Source: Aliirhizobium wenxiniae | Lineage (GTDB): Bacteria; Pseudomonadota; Alphaproteobacteria; Rhizobiales; Rhizobiaceae | NCBI RefSeq assembly: GCF_014201355.1 | Contig: NZ_JACHEG010000005.1 | Span: 62,001-126,000 of the forward strand | Length of the DNA: 64,000 bases | Reading direction: 5' to 3' | In this document: positions 28,356 to 38,301 of the stretch, piece after piece | Layout: each line of letters begins with the position of its first letter | How positions within the stretch are numbered: position 1 is the first letter of the stretch | Notes under the pieces: generated by a model | Databases searched by the model: none | Seen by the model: only the letters and a program-made list of their open reading frames with translations | Told to the model about the DNA's origin: nothing | Position numbers and translations under genes: made by a program

Positions 28356-28379
28356 CTCGGGGAAGGCCGATCTAAATAC

Positions 28380-28413
28380 AAAGGCCCGGCACTCCATCAA
28401 GCGCCGGGCCTTT
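28380..28413. terminator. Bidirectional terminator downstream of ndvA
   Basis: Perfect 11-base arms (28380-28390 and 28403-28413), 12-base loop. Minus-strand reading gives CCTTTGTATTTA after the stem. It lies 22 bases past the ndvA stop and would also stop transcripts coming from ndvB. Confidence 0.8.
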
Positions 28414-28435
28414 GCGTATTGTTATTGCGGTCGGC

Positions 28436-30223
28436 TCACGCCGGGTTTGGCGTCGCTTCCGGTTTCTTGTCCTTCTTCGACGCGTCGTCATCATCGCTGT
28501 CGTCAAGCAGTCCGCTGGTTCGCAGGAGCGAGGCGAAGCGGCCTCCGAGGCGGCTCAGTTCGTCATAACTTCCCATTTCGGAGATTCGGCCGCCATCGAG
28601 GAAGATCACCGTGTTGGCATCGCGGACAGTCGAAAGGCGGTGGGCGATGATGAAGGTCGTGCGGTCCTGCCGTAGCTTGTCGATAGCCACCTTAACGCGG
28701 GCTTCGGTCTCCACGTCAAGCGCGCTGGTCGCTTCGTCGAGAACGAGGATCGGGGCATTTTTCAGGATTGCACGGGCGATTGCGATACGCTGGCGTTCGC
28801 CGCCCGACAGTTTGTTGCCGCGTTCGCCGACAGCAGTCTCATAACCGTTGAGGCGGTCCTCGATGAACTCGGTTGCGGCAGCCGCTTCCGCCGCCTTGAT
28901 GATATCGGCTTCCGTTGCACCCTCGCGACCAAGGCGGATGTTGTCGCTGATCGAGCGGTTCAACAGGCCGGCGTCCTGGAAGACGGTGGCGATCTGCTGA
29001 CGCAGCGATTTGCGGGTGACGGTGGAGATATCTATCCCGTCGATCAGGATCTTGCCCTGCTGTGGATCATAGACCCGCTGGAGAAGATTGATGAGGGTTG
29101 TCTTGCCAGCGCCCGTTGGTCCGACGATTGCAACCGTCTGACCGGCCTTGGCAGTAAATGAGATGTTATGGACGCCCTGCTTGGTATTGGCGAAACCGAA
29201 GCTCACATCGCGGAATTCCACCTCGCCGCTGACATCGCGCAATTCACCGGCATTTGCAGGTTCGGTACGATCGTCGACTGAATCTTCGAGTGCGAAGAAA
29301 TCCTCGAGCTTGGCGCGCGCCTCGAAAATCTGTGTGGCGAACTGGCGCAAAAGGTCGAGGCGGGCGATCAGCAGGTTGGCAAAGCCGATAAAGGCAACAA
29401 CGTCGCCGACGCGGATCTCGCCGCGCTGAACGAGCATCGTGCCGATGACGAGGATGACGCCCATGGAAACGGTCGAAGCGGTGCGGTTGAGGCCGCCGGC
29501 CAGTGCCCACCAGTCGAGAACCGGATACTGGGCTTTGAGCAGGTCCTTGGTGTAGGCCTTGAGCGCCTGGGTTTCGGCCTCGATGCGGTTGTAGCTATGC
29601 AGGACTGAGACGTTGCTTATCGAATCGCTGACATGGGAGAAGACCTGGTGGTAATGGCTTTCCACCGAGGCCTGACCTTCCTTGGTTCGCTTCATCACCG
29701 CGACGCCGATGACCCAATAGAAGATGCTGAGGCAGAGAAGTACGAGGCTTAGCCTCCAGTCCATGGAGATCGCGGTGGGGATGAGGAAGAGGATCGCCAC
29801 ACCGGTTGCCAGATGCGTTCGCATGAATTCGAGCCAGAGGCCGAAGAGGCTTTCTGCTGCACGAAGCAGAGTGTGCAACGCATTCGAGGTGCCGCGCTGA
29901 TGATGCCAGGAAAGAGGCATCGAGATGATCCGGCCAAAGGCTTCCGTCAGCAACGATGCACGTCGACCATGTGCAAGCCGATCGGCTTCACGGGCGACCA
30001 GTACGTAAGCTATCGTATTGAAAACGCCGAAACCTGCCCATAACATTAGGACGTTGGTCACTGCGCCGCCAGAGGATATCGCATCGATGATCCAGCCGAA
30101 CAGGATAGGCTCAGCAATTGTGATCACGGCCAGCACGATGTTGGCGATGACGATCGCAGTCACCCGCCACTTGTTCTTGCCCAGGTAGTTGAGTGCTCGC
30201 CAATAAACCTGAAATAGTGTCAA
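28436..30223 (-). CDS. ndvA: Cyclic beta-1,2-glucan exporter, ABC transmembrane/ATPase
   Basis: A half-transporter with a six-span N-terminal exporter domain (about residues 1-300) and a C-terminal ABC ATPase with Walker A GPTGAGKTT, signature LSGGERQR and Walker B ILVLDEATSALD. It moves newly made cyclic glucan across the inner membrane and is the partner of NdvB. The TTG at 30223 is preferred because the product then begins with the family N-terminus (M)TLFQVYWRALNYLG and has GAAGAGG upstream (595 aa); the frame extends up to a GTG at 30265 (609 aa). The tail is acidic then lysine-rich, beyond the usual 588-residue ChvA end. It converges with ndvB. Confidence 0.94.
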   Translation of the reverse strand: MTLFQVYWRALNYLGKNKWRVTAIVIANIVLAVITIAEPILFGWIIDAISSGGAVTNVLMLWAGFGVFNTIAYVLVAREADRLAHGRRASLLTEAFGRIISMPLSWHHQRGTSNALHTLLRAAESLFGLWLEFMRTHLATGVAILFLIPTAISMDWRLSLVLLCLSIFYWVIGVAVMKRTKEGQASVESHYHQVFSHVSDSISNVSVLHSYNRIEAETQALKAYTKDLLKAQYPVLDWWALAGGLNRTASTVSMGVILVIGTMLVQRGEIRVGDVVAFIGFANLLIARLDLLRQFATQIFEARAKLEDFFALEDSVDDRTEPANAGELRDVSGEVEFRDVSFGFANTKQGVHNISFTAKAGQTVAIVGPTGAGKTTLINLLQRVYDPQQGKILIDGIDISTVTRKSLRQQIATVFQDAGLLNRSISDNIRLGREGATEADIIKAAEAAAATEFIEDRLNGYETAVGERGNKLSGGERQRIAIARAILKNAPILVLDEATSALDVETEARVKVAIDKLRQDRTTFIIAHRLSTVRDANTVIFLDGGRISEMGSYDELSRLGGRFASLLRTSGLLDDSDDDDASKKDKKPEATPNPA

Positions 30224-30468
30224 CCGTTCAACCTCTTCAGTCACTTTCGCCCTTATGTGGGTCACAGAGCTTTATGGACAATACAAGGCGATTCCAAGCC
30301 ATTATCGTAGGCAAGATTGTGTCGCTATGGTGTGTCGTGTAGAAAAATAGGAATGCACGTATTTGTGGTGTTTATCGATTCAGCGATGCTAGATTTGGCG
30401 GCCCGGTTTCAATGAATCCTAACCGTCTGTGTAAACTATCTGGGCAATTGTAGCATATGTAATTTGGC

Positions 30469-31236
30469 ATGCCCGGTTCGGGCTCGGGGGCGGTATTGAA
30501 TATTACCATGATTGTCCAGTTCCTGGTGTTGCTTGGGGAAGCAAAGACACCGGAACAGGTTACCGCCGAGCTGGAAAGCCTGGTCGATAGCTATGGGTTT
30601 GATTTTTACAGTCTTCTCATCCAGCCCCTGCCGCAGCTCAAGCTGCAGAGATCAGTTCTTGCCGCCGAATGGCCGGCAAACTGGACGGAACTCTATACCC
30701 AACGGAAATATTCGCTGATCGATCCGACGCTTCGATGGCTGCGCCTGGCTCAACGGCCGTTCCGCTGGAAGGATGCGCTTTTGACGTTGAAGGCCGATCC
30801 GCATCGTCAACGAATGAAGAGGATGCTTCAGGAGGCCGCGCGGCACGGGCTGCACGACGGATATCTGTTTCCGGTCCATGGCCGCAACGGACTTGTCGGC
30901 AGCTTCGCGGTTGGCGGTAAACCGGTTGACCTCTCGCCGGCTGAAATCAGCCTGTTCGATGCTGCTGCCAAAGCGGTTTTCTGGAAGTTGCTTGAGCTTC
31001 GCCACAAGGCGGATCTCTTCGAGAACGCGCCTTTGAGCGATGTGCAGTTGACGCGGCGGGAAATGGAAATCACACTTCTGTTGGCTAACGGGCTTACCTC
31101 TAACGAGATAGCAAGGGAGCTGGATATCTCCAGCCATACGGTCGACTGGTATATCAACGGGCTGCACGAAAAGCTCGGTGCTAACAACCGGCAGCACTTG
31201 ATTGCGCTGGCGTTTCGGCTGGCGCTGATTGCCTGA
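30469..31236 (+). CDS. LuxR-family transcriptional regulator with acyl-homoserine-lactone-binding domain
   Basis: 255 residues. The N-terminal autoinducer-binding domain keeps all six residues conserved in quorum-sensing LuxR proteins: W72, Y76, D85, P86, W100 and G131, with nearly the spacing seen in TraR (W57, Y61, D70, P71, W85, G113). The C-terminal GerE helix-turn-helix (about 190-250) reads LTRREMEITLLLANGLTSNE onwards. No luxI-type synthase is in the window, so it is a LuxR 'solo' here, perhaps responding to signals made elsewhere. The start is uncertain: ATG 30469, TTG 30496 and ATG 30508 are all possible and none has an excellent ribosome-binding site. It is divergent from ndvA and upstream of pyc. 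Confidence 0.88.
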   Translation: MPGSGSGAVLNITMIVQFLVLLGEAKTPEQVTAELESLVDSYGFDFYSLLIQPLPQLKLQRSVLAAEWPANWTELYTQRKYSLIDPTLRWLRLAQRPFRWKDALLTLKADPHRQRMKRMLQEAARHGLHDGYLFPVHGRNGLVGSFAVGGKPVDLSPAEISLFDAAAKAVFWKLLELRHKADLFENAPLSDVQLTRREMEITLLLANGLTSNEIARELDISSHTVDWYINGLHEKLGANNRQHLIALAFRLALIA

Positions 31237-31348
31237 GGCAATCTGTGCAACTTGAGGCGCCATTTTCGGCCAACTTTATACTTGCGTAATTTCAGGGATA
31301 TTGATCTCTTGCGGTGCAACAAACTCAAATTGCCGTGGGGAGAGCGCT

Positions 31349-34300
31349 TTGCAGATAAAGAAGATCCTTGTTGCCAACCGATCCGAGATCGCAATCCGCG
31401 TTTTCCGCGCTGCCAACGAGCTCGGTATCAAGACGGTTGCGATCTGGGCGGAGGAAGACAAACTTTCGTTGCACCGGTTCAAGGCCGATGAGAGTTATCA
31501 GGTCGGACGCGGTCCTCATCTTGCCAAGGATCTCGGCCCGATCGAGAGCTATCTGTCGATCCCGGAAGTGATCCGGGTTGCCAAGCTTTCCGGTGCCGAT
31601 GCGATCCATCCTGGTTATGGCCTTCTTTCGGAAAGCCCGGAATTCGTCGATGCCTGTGATGAGGCGGGCATTATCTTCATCGGCCCGCGGCCCGATACGA
31701 TGCGTCAGCTCGGCAACAAGGTTGCGGCCCGCAATCTGGCGATCTCCGTCGGCGTGCCGGTCGTCCCGGCAACCGATCCGCTGCCGGACGACATGAAGGA
31801 AGTGGCGCGGATGGCCGCCGAGATCGGTTATCCGGTGATGCTGAAGGCCTCCTGGGGCGGCGGCGGGCGTGGCATGCGCGCGATCCGCTCCGAGGCCGAT
31901 CTTGCCAAGGAAGTCGTCGAGGCCAAGCGCGAGGCAAAGGCCGCCTTCGGCAAGGACGAGGTCTATCTCGAAAAGCTGGTCGAGCGTGCCCGTCACGTCG
32001 AAAGCCAGGTGCTTGGCGACACACACGGCAATGTCGTGCATCTGTTCGAGCGCGATTGTTCCATCCAGCGCCGTAACCAGAAGGTCGTCGAACGCGCACC
32101 GGCACCTTATCTGTCGGAAGCGCAACGCGCCGAGCTTGCCGGCTATTCGCTGAAAATTGCGCAGGCGACGAATTATGTCGGCGCCGGCACGGTCGAATAT
32201 CTGATGGATGCCGAGACCGGCAAATTCTACTTCATCGAGGTGAACCCGCGCATCCAGGTCGAGCATACGGTGACGGAAGTCGTCACCGGCATCGATATCG
32301 TCAAGGCGCAGATCCATATTCTCGAAGGGTTTGCGATCGGCACGCCGGAATCGGGTGTTCCCGCTCAGGAAAACATCCGCCTTAACGGCCATGCGCTGCA
32401 GTGCCGTATCACGACGGAAGACCCGGAGCAGAACTTCATTCCGGACTACGGGCGTATCACCGCCTATCGTTCGGCTGCAGGCTTCGGCATTCGCCTCGAC
32501 GGCGGTACGGCCTATACGGGCGCGATCATCACCCGTTATTACGATCCGCTGCTGGTCAAGGTTACGGCGTCAGGCTCCACACCGCAGGAAGCGATCAGCC
32601 GCATGGACCGTGCGCTGCGGGAATTCCGTATTCGCGGCGTGGCGACCAACCTGACCTTCCTCGAAGCGATCATCGGGCATCCCAAATTCCGCGATAATTC
32701 CTATACGACGCGGTTTATCGATACGACGCCGGAACTGTTCGAGCAGGTGAAGCGCGCCGACCGCGCGACCAAGCTTTTGACCTATCTCGCCGACGTGACC
32801 GTCAACGGTCATCCGGAAACGAAGGGTCGGCCGGTGCCGTCCGACAAGATTTCCAAGCCCGTCCTGCCGTTCATCGAAGGGGCGATCCCGGCCGGTACCA
32901 AGCAGAAGCTCGACGAGCTCGGGCCGAAAAAGTTTGCCGAATGGATGCGCGGCGAGACCCGTGCGCTCATCACCGACACGACGATGCGTGACGGCCACCA
33001 GTCGCTGCTCGCCACCCGCATGCGCACGCATGATATTGCCAGCATTGCCGGCGTCTATGCGCGGGCCCTGCCGAACCTCTTCTCGCTGGAATGCTGGGGC
33101 GGCGCGACGTTTGACGTCTCGATGCGCTTCCTCACCGAAGATCCGTGGGAGCGGCTGGCGCTGATCCGCGAGGCGGCGCCGAATATCCTCTTGCAGATGC
33201 TGCTGCGCGGGGCGAACGGTGTCGGCTACAAGAACTATCCCGACAATGTGGTGAAATATTTCGTCCGCCAGGCGGCCAAGGGCAGTTCGGAGAACGGTGG
33301 CATCGACCTGTTCCGCGTGTTCGACTGCCTGAACTGGGTCGACAACATGCGTGTGTCGATGGATGCGGTGAACGAGGAAGGCAAGCTGTGCGAGGCGGCG
33401 ATCTGCTATACCGGCGATCTCGGCAATTCCGCACGGCCGAAATACGACCTCAAATATTATGTCGGCCTGGCGCAGGATCTGGAAAAAGCCGGCGCGCATA
33501 TCATCGCCGTCAAGGATATGGCCGGTCTTTTGAAGCCGGCCGCAGCCAAGGTTCTGTTCAAGGCCCTGCGTGACGCGACCTCGCTGCCGATCCATTTCCA
33601 CACGCATGATACGTCGGGCATTTCGGCAGCCACCGTGCTTGCTGCGGTCGATTCTGGTGTCGATGTGGTCGATGCGGCGATGGATGCGTTTTCCGGCAAC
33701 ACGTCGCAGCCCTGCCTCGGCTCGATCGTCGAAGCCCTTTCGGGCTCTGAGCGCGATCCGGGCCTCGACCCTGAATGGATCAGAAAAATCTCGTTCTACT
33801 GGGAAGCCGTGCGCAACCAGTATGCGGCCTTCGAAAGCGATCTGAAGGGACCGGCATCCGAAGTCTATCTGCATGAAATGCCGGGTGGCCAGTTCACCAA
33901 CCTCAAGGAACAGGCACGCTCGCTGGGCCTCGATACCAAGTGGCACAAGGTCGCCCAGACCTATGCCGACGTGAACCAGATGTTCGGCGATATCGTCAAG
34001 GTGACGCCGTCCTCGAAGGTAGTCGGCGATATGGCACTGATGATGGTCTCGCAGGACCTGACGGTGGCCGATGTCGAGAACCCGGACAAGGATATCGCTT
34101 TCCCTGAATCGGTCGTCTCGATGCTGAAGGGCGATCTCGGCCAGCCTCCAGGCGGGTGGCCGGAAGGCATCCAGAAAAAGGCGTTGAAGGGTGAGAAGCC
34201 CTATACGGCGGTGCCCGGTTCGCTGCTTGCGCCGGCCGATCTTGCCAAGGAACGCAAGGACATCGAGGAGAAGCTTTCCCGCAAGGTCGATGACTTCGAG

Positions 34301-34822
34301 TTCGCCTCCTATCTGATGTATCCGAAGGTGTTCACCGATTTCGCACTGGCGTCTGAAACCTATGGTCCGGTCTCCGTGCTGCCGACGCCGACCTATTTCT
34401 ACGGGCTGGCGGATGGCGAGGAAATGTTCGCCGATATCGAGCGGGGCAAGACTCTGGTTATCGTCAACCAGGCAATCAGTGCTGCAGATGCACAGGGCAT
34501 GGTGACAGTGTTCTTCGAACTTAACGGCCAGCCGCGCCGCATCAAGGTTCCGGATCGCAATCGCGCCGCTTCCAGCGCAGTCCGGCGTAAGGCCGAAGCC
34601 GGCAATGCTTCGCATCTCGGTGCGCCGATGCCAGGTGTCGTCTCGACGGTTTTCGTCTCCTCCGGCCAGACGGTGCAGGCGGGCGATGTGCTTCTGTCCA
34701 TCGAGGCGATGAAGATGGAGACCGCGCTGCATGCCGAGAAGGACGGCGTGATCACCGAGGTTCTTGTCAAGGCCGGCGACCAGATCGACGCCAAGGATCT
34801 GCTCGTGGTCTACGCCGCCTGA
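31349..34822 (+). CDS. pyc: Pyruvate carboxylase
   Basis: 1157 residues; biotin enzyme converting pyruvate, bicarbonate and ATP to oxaloacetate, the main anaplerotic step in rhizobia. Domain order is biotin carboxylase (1 to ~460, with the GGGGRGMR glycine-rich loop), carboxyltransferase (from ~530, RDGHQS near 547), tetramerisation region, and biotin carrier domain (final ~75 residues) with the biotinyl lysine K1122 in AMKME. The TTG at 31349 is chosen because a GGGGAGAG site lies 4 bases upstream and the protein then starts (M)QIKKILVANRSEIA as in the family; the ATG at 31301 would add 16 unrelated residues. It ends in a strong terminator and appears monocistronic. Confidence 0.96.
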   Translation: MQIKKILVANRSEIAIRVFRAANELGIKTVAIWAEEDKLSLHRFKADESYQVGRGPHLAKDLGPIESYLSIPEVIRVAKLSGADAIHPGYGLLSESPEFVDACDEAGIIFIGPRPDTMRQLGNKVAARNLAISVGVPVVPATDPLPDDMKEVARMAAEIGYPVMLKASWGGGGRGMRAIRSEADLAKEVVEAKREAKAAFGKDEVYLEKLVERARHVESQVLGDTHGNVVHLFERDCSIQRRNQKVVERAPAPYLSEAQRAELAGYSLKIAQATNYVGAGTVEYLMDAETGKFYFIEVNPRIQVEHTVTEVVTGIDIVKAQIHILEGFAIGTPESGVPAQENIRLNGHALQCRITTEDPEQNFIPDYGRITAYRSAAGFGIRLDGGTAYTGAIITRYYDPLLVKVTASGSTPQEAISRMDRALREFRIRGVATNLTFLEAIIGHPKFRDNSYTTRFIDTTPELFEQVKRADRATKLLTYLADVTVNGHPETKGRPVPSDKISKPVLPFIEGAIPAGTKQKLDELGPKKFAEWMRGETRALITDTTMRDGHQSLLATRMRTHDIASIAGVYARALPNLFSLECWGGATFDVSMRFLTEDPWERLALIREAAPNILLQMLLRGANGVGYKNYPDNVVKYFVRQAAKGSSENGGIDLFRVFDCLNWVDNMRVSMDAVNEEGKLCEAAICYTGDLGNSARPKYDLKYYVGLAQDLEKAGAHIIAVKDMAGLLKPAAAKVLFKALRDATSLPIHFHTHDTSGISAATVLAAVDSGVDVVDAAMDAFSGNTSQPCLGSIVEALSGSERDPGLDPEWIRKISFYWEAVRNQYAAFESDLKGPASEVYLHEMPGGQFTNLKEQARSLGLDTKWHKVAQTYADVNQMFGDIVKVTPSSKVVGDMALMMVSQDLTVADVENPDKDIAFPESVVSMLKGDLGQPPGGWPEGIQKKALKGEKPYTAVPGSLLAPADLAKERKDIEEKLSRKVDDFEFASYLMYPKVFTDFALASETYGPVSVLPTPTYFYGLADGEEMFADIERGKTLVIVNQAISAADAQGMVTVFFELNGQPRRIKVPDRNRAASSAVRRKAEAGNASHLGAPMPGVVSTVFVSSGQTVQAGDVLLSIEAMKMETALHAEKDGVITEVLVKAGDQIDAKDLLVVYAA

Positions 34823-34844
34823 AGCAGGTTTTCGCGTGAATTAT

Positions 34845-34878
34845 AAAAAGGCGGTCCGCGAAGGCGGGCCGCCTTTTT
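34845..34878 (+). terminator. Intrinsic terminator after pyc
   Basis: 15-base stem with one wobble (34845-34859 / 34864-34878), GAAG loop, ending in five T. It begins 22 bases after the pyc stop. Confidence 0.9.
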
Positions 34879-34931
34879 GCATTCCGACACATTTCGTGTT
34901 TTTGCACGATGTTGCGTAATTATGCCGACTC

Positions 34932-35759
34932 ATGCATGGTTTCGGCATGGATCAATTTGTCAGTGAAAGACAGGCGAGGATATTGGCCGAGCTGCGCGCC
35001 CAGGGGCGTGTTGCGGCGCAGGATCTCGCACAGACGTTCGGCGTCTCGGAGGATACGGTTCGGCGCGACCTTCGCGAAATGGCGGGGCGGGGCGAATGCG
35101 AGCGGGTCTATGGCGGTGCGCTGCTGCCGGGCGGAAAGACCGTTCCGCTGAAGACGCGCATTTCCGAGCAGCCGGATCGAAAGGTGATGCTGGGGCAAAA
35201 GGTGGTGGAACTGCTCCATGAAGGCAGTGTCGTCTTCTTCGATGCGGGATCGACCAACCTTGCCATTGCCCGCAGCCTGCCTGAAAATTTTCGCCTGACT
35301 GCTGTAACCAATACGCCGGCGATTGCCGCAGAACTCTCAGGCCGGACGGGTGTAGAGCTGATCATGATCGGTGGCAGGGTGGATCCGGCTGTCGGGGCGG
35401 CGCTCGATCTGACCGCAATCCGGCAGCTGGAAACGATCCGGCCGGATCTCTGCATTCTCGGCGCCTGCGGCCTGACGCTGGAGGAAGGACTGGCAGCGGA
35501 TATCTTTGAAGACGCAGCCTTCAAGCGGCTGGCCTGTGCCGCCAGCAAAAGTAGCCTTGCGGCGATCACCTCGGACAAGCTGGGCCTGAGGGCCGCATTC
35601 CATGTGCATGCACTTCAAGCACCTTTATCGCTCGTCTTCGAGGCTGATGCGGACGAGGCGCTGGTCAGAAAAATAGCTCTTCAGGGTGTCGAGGCGCATC
35701 GATGCGGCGCCGCCACCTCAATCAACGAAAAAAGCGCATCGAGAGGAAGCATTTCATGA
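34932..35759 (+). CDS. DeoR-family transcriptional regulator
   Basis: 275 residues. The N-terminal winged helix (about 12-65) contains the DeoR signature SERQARILAELRAQGRVAAQ followed by TFGVSEDTVRRDL. The C-terminal half is the DeoR sugar-phosphate-sensor domain (VVFFDAGSTN, MIGGRVDPAVGA, AASKSS). Such proteins repress carbohydrate genes and are released by a phosphorylated sugar. The ATG at 34932 or the one at 34947 could be the start. Its stop overlaps the MFS transporter start by four bases (35756-35759), so the pair is translationally coupled, and the regulator probably responds to the substrate or product of that transporter. Confidence 0.88.
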   Translation: MHGFGMDQFVSERQARILAELRAQGRVAAQDLAQTFGVSEDTVRRDLREMAGRGECERVYGGALLPGGKTVPLKTRISEQPDRKVMLGQKVVELLHEGSVVFFDAGSTNLAIARSLPENFRLTAVTNTPAIAAELSGRTGVELIMIGGRVDPAVGAALDLTAIRQLETIRPDLCILGACGLTLEEGLAADIFEDAAFKRLACAASKSSLAAITSDKLGLRAAFHVHALQAPLSLVFEADADEALVRKIALQGVEAHRCGAATSINEKSASRGSIS

Positions 35760-36949
35760 GCCAATCCGAGATCGAAAAGGCCAGCCGGCCGCTTGGATCC
35801 TATCTGACCAAGGAGCGGGCCGGTGTTGCGCTTCTCTTCCTGATGAACGGTTTCATGATCGGCTCATGGGCGCCGAAAATCCCGGAATTCGCCTCCCGCC
35901 TTGGCCTCAGCGAAAAAGAGTTGGGGCTGATGATCCTTGTCTTCGGCGTCGGCTCGATCGTGATGATGCCGATCGCCGGAAGCCAGATTGCCCGTTTCGG
36001 ATCGAGCACGGTTTCAAAACTAGCGGCGGTGCTTCTGACGCCCATGCTGCTTCTTCTTTCGGTAACCGGAGACATCTGGAGCGGGGCCATTGCGATCTTT
36101 CTGTTCGGCGGCCTGATCGGGGCGATGGACGTGGCGATGAACGCCAATGCGGTGGCAACCGAAAAACATATGCGCCGGGCAATCATGTCGTCCTGCCATG
36201 CCTTCTGGAGCCTCGGCGGCCTTCTGGGTGCCTCGAGCGGCGGTTTTCTGATCCAGAAACTCGGTGTTTTCAGCCATTCCGTCATCGTCACGCTGATTGC
36301 GGCGCTGATGGTGGTTCTCTGCTGGCGGATCGTGCTGCATGATGCGCCGCATCCGGATGAAGCAAAGGACGAGACGCGCAGCCGGCTGCCGCGTTCGCCG
36401 CTGCCCTGGCTGATTGGTGTGATCGCGCTGTTCTGCATGATCCCGGAGGGCGCCATTCTCGACTGGGGTGCGCTTTACATGCGCAACGAACTCGGTGCGT
36501 CAGTCGCTCTTTCCGGTTTCGCCTTTGCCGGTTTCTCCTGCACCATGGCGATCATGCGGTTTGCCGGCGATCTCATCCGCGACCGTCTGGGTGCCGTCAT
36601 GACGCTTCGGATATGTGGCACGATCGCGATCTGCGGGCTTGCGATCATCGGTCTTGCACCGAATACCACCGTTGCGATTGCCGGTTTCGCGCTGGCCGGT
36701 ATCGGTATTTCCAACATGGTGCCGATCGTGTTTTCGGCTGCCGGAAACCTGCCGGGCATGGCTGCAGGTGTCGGATTGTCGGTCGTCACGACGATGGGTT
36801 ATTCCGGCATTCTGCTTGCGCCATCGGTAATCGGCTTTGTTGCCGAACATACCGGGCTTGCGTCGATCTTCCTTGCGCTGTCGGGTTTCCTCGTCGTCGT
36901 GCTGGCCGTTTCCCGGCTCGCGCGTCACGCGGATGGCGCGCATCATTGA
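35756..36949 (+). CDS. Major facilitator superfamily transporter (YbjJ-like)
   Basis: 397 residues with about 12 hydrophobic spans. The ATG at 35756 has a GAGAGGAA ribosome-binding site; the frame is open further upstream inside deoR but without support. The first span region (ALLFLMNGFMIGSWAPKIPE) and the later AMDVAMNANA segment resemble the YbjJ/fucose-permease-like branch of MFS proteins. The substrate is unknown; coupling to a DeoR regulator suggests a sugar or sugar derivative, either uptake or efflux. Confidence 0.85.
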   Translation: MSQSEIEKASRPLGSYLTKERAGVALLFLMNGFMIGSWAPKIPEFASRLGLSEKELGLMILVFGVGSIVMMPIAGSQIARFGSSTVSKLAAVLLTPMLLLLSVTGDIWSGAIAIFLFGGLIGAMDVAMNANAVATEKHMRRAIMSSCHAFWSLGGLLGASSGGFLIQKLGVFSHSVIVTLIAALMVVLCWRIVLHDAPHPDEAKDETRSRLPRSPLPWLIGVIALFCMIPEGAILDWGALYMRNELGASVALSGFAFAGFSCTMAIMRFAGDLIRDRLGAVMTLRICGTIAICGLAIIGLAPNTTVAIAGFALAGIGISNMVPIVFSAAGNLPGMAAGVGLSVVTTMGYSGILLAPSVIGFVAEHTGLASIFLALSGFLVVVLAVSRLARHADGAHH

Positions 36950-37047
36950 GGCTGATGCCGTAAAACTGACACGGCTCGGTGGTTGACAAGCGGCAATGCA
37001 TACGCCACCTGAATTGCAACTCTGCTTGTAGGCACCGAGACCCGACC

Positions 37048-38301
37048 ATGACATCACCCATAGACTTCGATCCGAAACCGCGCCGTCAGACCGTTGCGGT
37101 CGATGTGGGTGGGGTCATCGTGGGCGGTGGGGCACCGGTCGTCGTGCAGTCGATGACCAATACCGATACGGCCGATATCGATGCGACGGTGGCGCAGGTC
37201 GCCGCACTCTACAAGGCCGGTTCGGAAATCGTGCGTATCACCGTCGACCGCGACGAAAGCGCTGCGGCCGTGCCGAAAATCCGCGAGCGCCTGCTGCGTC
37301 TCGGCATGGATGTGCCGCTGATCGGCGATTTCCACTATATCGGCCACAAGCTGCTCGCCGATCATCCGGCTTGCGCCGAGGCGCTGGCAAAATACCGTAT
37401 CAATCCGGGCAATGTCGGCTTCAAGGACAAGAAGGACAAGCAGTTCGGTGACATCATCGAGATGGCGATCCGTTATGACAAGCCGGTGCGTATCGGCGTC
37501 AATTGGGGGTCGCTCGATCAGGATCTGCTGACAACGCTGATGGACCGCAATGCGGAAGCCGGTTCGCCGCTTTCCGCCCGTCAGGTCATGCACGAAGCGA
37601 TCGTGCAGTCGGCGCTTATCTCGGCGGAGCTTGCCGAATCGATCGGCCTGCCACGCAACCGCATCATTCTTTCCGCCAAGGTCAGCCAGGTTCAGGACCT
37701 GATCGCCTGTTATTCGATGCTGGCCGAGCGCTCCAACCATGCGCTGCATCTGGGCCTCACCGAAGCCGGCATGGGCTCCAAGGGCATCGTAGCTTCGTCG
37801 GCCGCCATGGGCTACGTGCTGCAACACGGGATCGGCGACACGATCCGCGTGTCGCTGACACCGGAGCCGAATGGCGACCGGACGAAAGAAGTGCAGGTGG
37901 CCCAGGAAATCCTGCAGGTCATGGGTTTTCGCCAGTTCATTCCGGTGGTTGCCGCATGTCCCGGCTGTGGCCGTACGACTTCGACCGTGTTCCAGGAGCT
38001 GGCCCAGAAAATCCAGGACGATATCCGCAAGAACATGCCGGTCTGGCGCGACAAATATCCGGGCGTGGAAGCGCTCAACGTCGCCGTCATGGGCTGCATC
38101 GTCAACGGTCCGGGCGAAAGCAAGCATGCCGATATCGGCATTTCGCTGCCAGGCACGGGCGAGACCCCGTCTGCCCCTGTCTTCATCGACGGCAAGAAGG
38201 CGATGACGCTGAAAGGCCCGAATATTGCGGGTGATTTCGAGAAGCTTGTCGACGAGTATATCGAGAACCGTTTCGGCCAGAACCGTACGGCTGCCGAATA
38301 A
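37048..38301 (+). CDS. ispG: 4-hydroxy-3-methylbut-2-en-1-yl diphosphate synthase (flavodoxin)
   Basis: 417 residues from the ATG at 37048; an upstream in-frame ATG at 36979 would add 23 residues without family similarity. IspG performs the penultimate step of the MEP isoprenoid pathway, a reductive ring opening of methylerythritol cyclodiphosphate. Cluster ligands are visible: the CPGCGRT pair and the cysteine of GCIVNGPGE, followed by the conserved Glu. The N-terminal TIM barrel carries [20 protein letters not shown]. The product feeds farnesyl diphosphate synthase (ispA), encoded 2 kb away. It converges with the tetR gene immediately after its stop. Confidence 0.96.
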   Translation: MTSPIDFDPKPRRQTVAVDVGGVIVGGGAPVVVQSMTNTDTADIDATVAQVAALYKAGSEIVRITVDRDESAAAVPKIRERLLRLGMDVPLIGDFHYIGHKLLADHPACAEALAKYRINPGNVGFKDKKDKQFGDIIEMAIRYDKPVRIGVNWGSLDQDLLTTLMDRNAEAGSPLSARQVMHEAIVQSALISAELAESIGLPRNRIILSAKVSQVQDLIACYSMLAERSNHALHLGLTEAGMGSKGIVASSAAMGYVLQHGIGDTIRVSLTPEPNGDRTKEVQVAQEILQVMGFRQFIPVVAACPGCGRTTSTVFQELAQKIQDDIRKNMPVWRDKYPGVEALNVAVMGCIVNGPGESKHADIGISLPGTGETPSAPVFIDGKKAMTLKGPNIAGDFEKLVDEYIENRFGQNRTAAE

